NCBI RefSeq assembly: GCF_900090045.1
Contig: NC_041786.1
Location: forward strand, 1,668,501-1,732,500
Direction of reading: 5' to 3'
DNA: 64,000 nucleotides
Source: Plasmodium malariae
Lineage: Eukaryota > Apicomplexa > Aconoidasida > Haemosporida > Plasmodiidae
This document shows positions 58,265 through 64,000 of the stretch, piece after piece. Made by a program: the position numbers and the translations under genes. The number at the start of each line of letters is the position of its first letter. The stretch's first letter is position 1. A model generated the notes under the pieces. It had not been told where the DNA came from, did not search any database, and saw only the letters and a list, made by a program, of their open reading frames with translations.

Positions 58265-61200
58265 TTAAAATTTATAAGAACTGATTTTATTAAAAAGCTC
58301 CTTTTTTTGTCTTCTCGATAAATTTTCAAAGGCCTCGTAAAAGTCGTCCAAGTTATTTTTGTATAATATGTCGTCAGTTAATTTCTTTATATAATTCAAA
58401 GTGTTTTCATTTAGAATTCTTTTACATGCTTCATAGTCACCCACGTCCGAGTCAGTAATGCTGTTAAGAAGCTTCTTTATTTCGTCATTTTTTGATATTT
58501 TACTGCTATATTTTTTACTAATGAAAAAAAAAAAAAAAAAAATTGTTATAATAGTGAAAATAATGAATAGCAAACCAACTGTACAAATGTAGGAAACAAA
58601 AATGCCTTAAATTTTTATAAAAAAACGTAAAAAATGGATAGGGGCAAACATACATCTAGTGTTATATACTGATCATGAATTTTATGCAGCGTCTTACTTC
58701 AATATATTTATTAACAATCTTCTTAATAAGCGATAATAAAAAAAGGAACGCGCTTTTTTCCAAGGGACTATTTTTCTAATTGCTCCTTTCGATTGCATAC
58801 ATGTGGACACATCATGTAGATCTGCGTATTTATGGCATACTTGTAAATAAAATGGCAAAAGTTCTTTTTCCTTCTCTTCGATTTCTTTTTTTATTTTAAT
58901 TATATCCTCGTCTTCCTATGTAAAGAAAGAAAACACATTTTTATAATGTACATCGTTACAACTACATAGGATGAATTTCCTTTTTAATGCATGAAAGCAA
59001 AAAGAAAAAAAAAAAAATTAAATAAAATAAAATTTATTCCAACAATATATCGTGGAAAAAAAAAAAGTACATCTATCTTCTTCATATATTTTATGAAACG
59101 TGAAAAACTTAAAAATATCATATATGAAAACAGACGAAGGTAATATCAATAATCTTCTTTTTTATTCCCTTATTTTTTGCCTTTTTTATTTTCAAAGTTT
59201 GCGTACCTGCGCATTTAACAACTTCTCGTTCAGAGCAATTATAGACGAATCAATGCTGTGCATTAATTTCTTGATTTCTGGAAATCGAAATTTCACTTCA
59301 ACAATACCGGGTGGTTCTAGTATACCCCCTTTACTGTACGTATCTGCATACATTTCAATTATTTGACTATTCAGAGTTTCATCTACAACTACCCATGATC
59401 CACCTCTTAACTCACCCCCAATTGGAATGTAAACGAAAACAGGGTGTTTATAATTAACTAACTGATTAACTATCATAGATCCAAATTTCAAAATACTATT
59501 GAACATGTCCATAGTACCTCCAGAAAAACCTCTCCAATTAGCAAAAACAAACAAAGGCAAATTCTCTTTACTGAAATCTTCGATAGATTGTGCAGTTTTA
59601 TATGAATTATCTGGTAAAAATACACAAGGAGCATGTATTGATTTAATAGTTTTTGTTTTTAATGCTGGATCGCATGGAATGACATGTTTTACTAAATTCT
59701 TATTCACAGCAATAAAACCAATTGGTATTGAACCTAATTTTCCTCTTCCTGCTATAATTCCTTTTCCCCATTCACTCATATATTCGAAGTAGCTATTTTT
59801 ATCTAAAAATCCCTGTTTTGTATCAGTTCCTCTTATTAACTCAACAATATCTGTATCGTTCAAATCATCTGAGTCCATATCATTTATCTGCTTAATAAAA
59901 AATTTCGCTTTGGAGCTTTGCTCTTCTTGTAATTTGGTATGGCCATTTTTATTTTTGCTAAATGACTCTTCACCAGTTCCTGCTAGGCTAATTGGTTCGC
60001 ATATTTTTACTCCTATGTTCTGGAAATTACTATCTACCTTATCATCTGTGATACTATATATGTGACCATCAATGTAATCTTCTCGGTTATCACCTTGTTT
60101 TCTAGCCTTCTTTGGTTCTGTGTTTTTTCCTGGGCTTCCAGTACCTCTTAACATGCATGGTCTAGTGGAGCTGTCATAGTTTTGTTGTTTATCCTCCATT
60201 TCCTGCACCGTTTCATCCTCTTCTGCCCTTTCAATAACGTCATAGTAATCAATGCTCGTTTTAGGAACGTAAGATAGCCACTTGAAAATTTTATTTATCC
60301 CATCTTGATCATTTTCAGCTTCTATTTGAGATATTCCATTCCTCATCATAATTTTTACCCCACCCAGTTGCTCATTACTAACGTAAACTTTTTCTCCTAA
60401 TATTTTATTTAAAGCATTAAAACCAGTTAATAAAAGAGATGACCCTTTTTTCTGAATAATTCTTTTTCCAAGCCTAACCAAATATGCACCTATTCCAACA
60501 CTTCGTCCTGTTACATAGGATAAGGTGAAAATTTGTTCATATGCTTTTGATGTTTCTCCTGCGATTAACCCACTTCCTCTTAAATTTTCTACTCCTATAT
60601 GATTATTTAAATTTCCTACTATGCCATCAATAATATATCTCTTTTCATTATTTTCCATAATTTCGTTTAAAAATACAATATCATCTTTTGGCATTTTGTC
60701 CTTTACTTCTTGTGTTATATATATATAATTATAACCAAGCTCTTTCTTTTTATTATCCTTCCAACATACCTTAATTTTATCCATTAAATAAGTATATAAA
60801 CCTATTCTAGCTCCAGAATTACAAGATATATAAATACGTGGTATTTTCTTTTCCCTTGCATAACATGATATTCCATAATATAATTCATCCTCTAATACAC
60901 TGAACGATCCACCATATGTTGTTATATCATTTATAATAAAAACTATATCTCTCCCTTCTTTATATTCATCTGTTCTTACATTCATTAAGAAGCCAATAAC
61001 ACTTGTTTTATTTTTTCCTACATTTATTTTATCCGTTAAATAAAGAGAATTTTTTATTCTAACATCATCAGCACTTAGATTATCGCAGTTCTCAAATAGG
61101 GACACACATTTCCCTTCACTGCTGTTTAATGAGTTATGTTTATCACATAGTGTATTACTGCTCGTATTACTATCATGGGTACTTCCCTCATCATTATGCT

Positions 61201-64000
61201 TAGTACTATGCACACCGCTTCTATCACTGCTATGTTCGATGTTTCCATAATTAATGTACCCCCCATTACGTTCGTCATTACGTTCATCATTACGTTCATC
61301 ATTACGTTCATCATTACTTTCGATTTTTGTTTCTTTTCCAATCTGTATTGAATTGTGGTCTAACCTAAACTCCTTTATGCTATTAATGTAATTAAAATTA
61401 TTATTTAAAGTGCTGTTCATTCTATTCAGGGCTATATCTATTAACTTAATAAAATCGTACGCGTATACAGTGTCGACATCTCGTGCTCTTTTCCTTTTTA
61501 AATACAAAGTGTCAATATCAAAAGGGGTAATTTCATTTATTTGTTCAATAACATTTTCCTCATTATCGAATAGGACATGTAGTTTTAATAACCTATCTAA
61601 TTTTATATTTATTCCGCTATTTAAATATTCCTTTTTTTTTTTATAAACTTTTATATATACATTATTAACATAGTTCTCTAGTAAAAGTTCATTATATGTG
61701 CTAAGGAAATATTTATACGTCTCCTTGATCTTATTTATTTGCTTCTCTACTTCTTCATTGTTGTAATTGTCAATTATCACACTGTATGTTATGTAACTAG
61801 TTATCTTCGTGTCTTCAACCAAATCTCTCAATCTGGCAATTCTTATATCTCCTACTGATTCAATCAATTCTGATATAAAGGATGCATACACTTGCTTCTC
61901 TTCTTTATTCGAAAGGACAATTTTGTCTGTTTCTTTTGATTCGTTAAATGCGAACAATGACCCACACCTCATTCTGTTTCGACGTTTTAAATCATTCATA
62001 TCAATAATTCTTTCAGCAAATAAAGACACATGTTTATCATTATTAATACTACTATTATTACTGCTATTGGTACTATTGTTATTACCACTATTGTTACTAC
62101 TATTACTACTGTTATTATTACTATTCCTATCATTATCACTTTTGTTATAAATTCCTAGGAATATCTTAGTCTTTTTAATCATTTTTTCTCCTACATTTTT
62201 TAATTTATAATTCTGACAACTGTTTTCAAAAGAGAAAATATGTTTTTCATAGGGTAAGAAATTCATTCTGTCATCTTCATTCATTCCTTTTTTTTTTTCT
62301 TTTAATGTGTTCTCTAATTCTTTACTTTTCCACTCATATATATCTCCATAACTATTACCCGAGTAATTATATACGTACACATTATGACAATTTTTCAAAA
62401 GACTAGATATATTGGTTTGAACATAATTTAAAAGTTGTTCACTCTTATTTATTATGTGTACATTATTTAATATTTCATCATATGAGTTCAACTGTTCTTT
62501 CATTATATTAATATTATTTATATAATCATCCATATCATTATTACATAAAATTAATAAGTTATCAAACTCTGAATCATTAAGAGAAAATTTCAAGCAGTTG
62601 TCAGAAACAGGTATCGTTTTAATACTAAAATATTTATACAAATTACGTACATAAATTTCTAGCAATGCATGATTATTCTTCTTTTGTGTAAGTAGCGAAG
62701 GAATGAACATATGCTTGTCACAGGAATGCTCTAAAAATAATTCCACAACTTGTTCATTATTGCTTTTTCTTAATAGCTCCTCAAATTGGAGGTATGTTAC
62801 ATCATCATTATTATTATTAGCAGAGATGTTTCTATCGATATTAATAGTATCAATAGCGCTGGAGTTGGTAGATGTGTTCGTGGAAGCCGTAACCGTGGTA
62901 GTATTACTGTTTTTCAGATAGGCATGTAATTTCCTCCTTTCTTGCTCTTCCAAACTATCGTAACTTAATGCATTTCCAAGATAGGTAACTAATTCTAAAT
63001 GTTTAGTCAAAAAGAGGATAAATCTTGACAATAAAACTACATTCCCAAATATTTTCCCTCTAAAATTTTTTAATATTTTGATTTTATCTAAAATATCTAA
63101 TGGCAATTTTATTTCTTTACAACTATTTAACAAATAGTTTAGAATCATTTCTACAAATTTTATACTCAAATAATTGTATGTATATGCATGAATAATTTCA
63201 TACTGCTTTTTCTTGTCTGTGATATTTGTGTATAATATATCATATACTTCTACTTCTGTTATAATTTCTTTTATCGAAAATAAAGAATTATATTCTATAA
63301 ATTTGTTTAATATATAATTCACATTTTGAAATAAATTATCCCCTTTTATTAACTCTTTAAAACATTCTGTATAATCTTGTTCATACCCTTTTAATAAGTA
63401 TTCAATTCTTTTCATATTTGGCAAATCTAGCATATATCGATTATATTTAGGTGCACTATCATTAGAATGTGTACCACTACTATTGACTTTGTCATTGTCA
63501 TCTATGGAATAATTATTCGATATACTATTGTTGGACTCACTATTTTTCGTCGTATTTTCATTTAATGAATCACTGTTTGATATCTTTTCATTTGAAATAT
63601 TTCTAGTGGAAACTATTTCACTAGATAGACTGTCCTTGTTATTGTCCTCATTATTGTTGTCATTATTGTCCTGATTATTGTCCTCATTATTGTTGTCATT
63701 ATTGTTATCATTATTGATATCATTATTGATATCATTATTATCATTAATATTACTCCTCATCTTGTTATCACTACTATTATAACTATTACTTTTTACTTTA
63801 TTAATAGCCGTATTATCATCGAGGGGCGACAGACGATCTTTCGTTAACAGTACTGCTAGGAGACTTTCCATATTATCACTATCCATTGAACGATTACTAA
63901 CCAGATTATTAACGAAATTATTATGCTGTCTATCATTATTAGCAGCATAGTTCACAGAATCACTAGATATAGATTTATGAATTGAAGTTTCAGAATTAGG
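58265..64000 (-). CDS. ACC: Acetyl-CoA carboxylase, 3' part (central and carboxyltransferase domains; cut by window end)
   Basis: ACC makes malonyl-CoA from acetyl-CoA; in Plasmodium it is the apicoplast multidomain enzyme. The large exon (64000 and beyond to 59207) is followed by 58915-58698 and 58517-58265, all in phase, for 1754 visible residues. The frame is open to the window edge, so the biotin-carboxylase and biotin-carrier parts must lie beyond 64000. Residues ~1-980 are the poorly conserved central region with Asn/Asp and Ser/Asn insertions. The carboxyltransferase N-subdomain (~990-1210) shows SGARIGLY, GVENLRGSGLIAGETS and GFNALNKILG. The C-subdomain (~1410-1620) shows GRGKLGSIPIGFIAV, VFANWRGFSGGTMDM and GGELRGGSWVVVD. 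A ~150-residue low-complexity insertion separates them. The small exons complete the family C terminus: EKELLPFYLQVCHKYADLHD, KGAIRKIVPWKKARSFFYYRLLRRL and a final helix domain. The stop in the large frame (59192) is intronic. Confidence 0.96.

Noticed and set aside
1..64000. tRNA, rRNA, CRISPR, insertion sequences, var/rif-type subtelomeric genes
   Set aside because: Looked for cloverleaf-like GC patches, regular spaced repeats, transposase motifs and subtelomeric gene families; none was seen. This is a core, not subtelomeric, region.

Overview
The window is nuclear DNA of a malaria parasite (Plasmodium). It is strongly AT-rich, with poly(dA)/poly(dT) tracts and TA, CATA and longer tandem repeats between genes. 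Coding regions carry Asn/Lys/Asp-rich low-complexity insertions and are cut by short AT-rich introns with GTAAGT-like donors and T-rich AG acceptors. Several genes are parasite-diagnostic, above all EXP2, the PTEX pore. The gene order agrees with what I remember of the distal part of P. falciparum chromosome 14 (ACC, MPC2, PDE-delta, proteasome beta, RCL1, EXP2, SulP). I cannot fix the species. I joined exons by hand, using splice signals and reading phase.

Left part, 1-18.5 kb: the 5' part of a SulP anion transporter (-, cut by the window start); a 6 kb gene-free gap holding two strong hairpins; EXP2 (+, 3 exons); RCL1 (-, 1 exon); a candidate 70-residue membrane protein (+); and a proteasome beta subunit (-, 2 exons).

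Middle part, 18.5-40.2 kb: an S1-like protein with a signal-type N terminus, possibly apicoplast (+, 2 exons); a 625-residue protein with an 18-bp coding repeat and a possible Tim44/mL45-like tail (-); a RAP-domain protein, probably mitochondrial (+, 2 exons); cGMP phosphodiesterase delta (-, 6 exons, all phases closed); mitochondrial pyruvate carrier MPC2 (+, 4 exons); and a small, very basic protein (-).

Right part, 41-64 kb: a gene with an acidic tail resembling RNA polymerase III C31/RPC7 (+, uncertain model); a giant tubulin-folding cofactor D (-, 2 exons) whose end overlaps it; ATG12 (+, 4 exons) without a C-terminal glycine; a coiled-coil protein (-); an unrecognised 168-residue protein (+); a MED6-like Mediator subunit (-); and the 3' part of acetyl-CoA carboxylase (-, carboxyltransferase half, cut by the window end).

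Organelle metabolism links several genes by function: MPC2 brings pyruvate into the mitochondrion, ACC makes malonyl-CoA for apicoplast fatty-acid synthesis, ATG12 serves apicoplast maintenance, and the RAP protein probably acts on mitochondrial RNA. There is no operon logic. From SulP to MED6 the genes alternate strand at every step (17 genes, counting the small membrane ORF), and divergent gaps are mostly longer than convergent ones. I found no tRNA, rRNA, CRISPR or mobile element.
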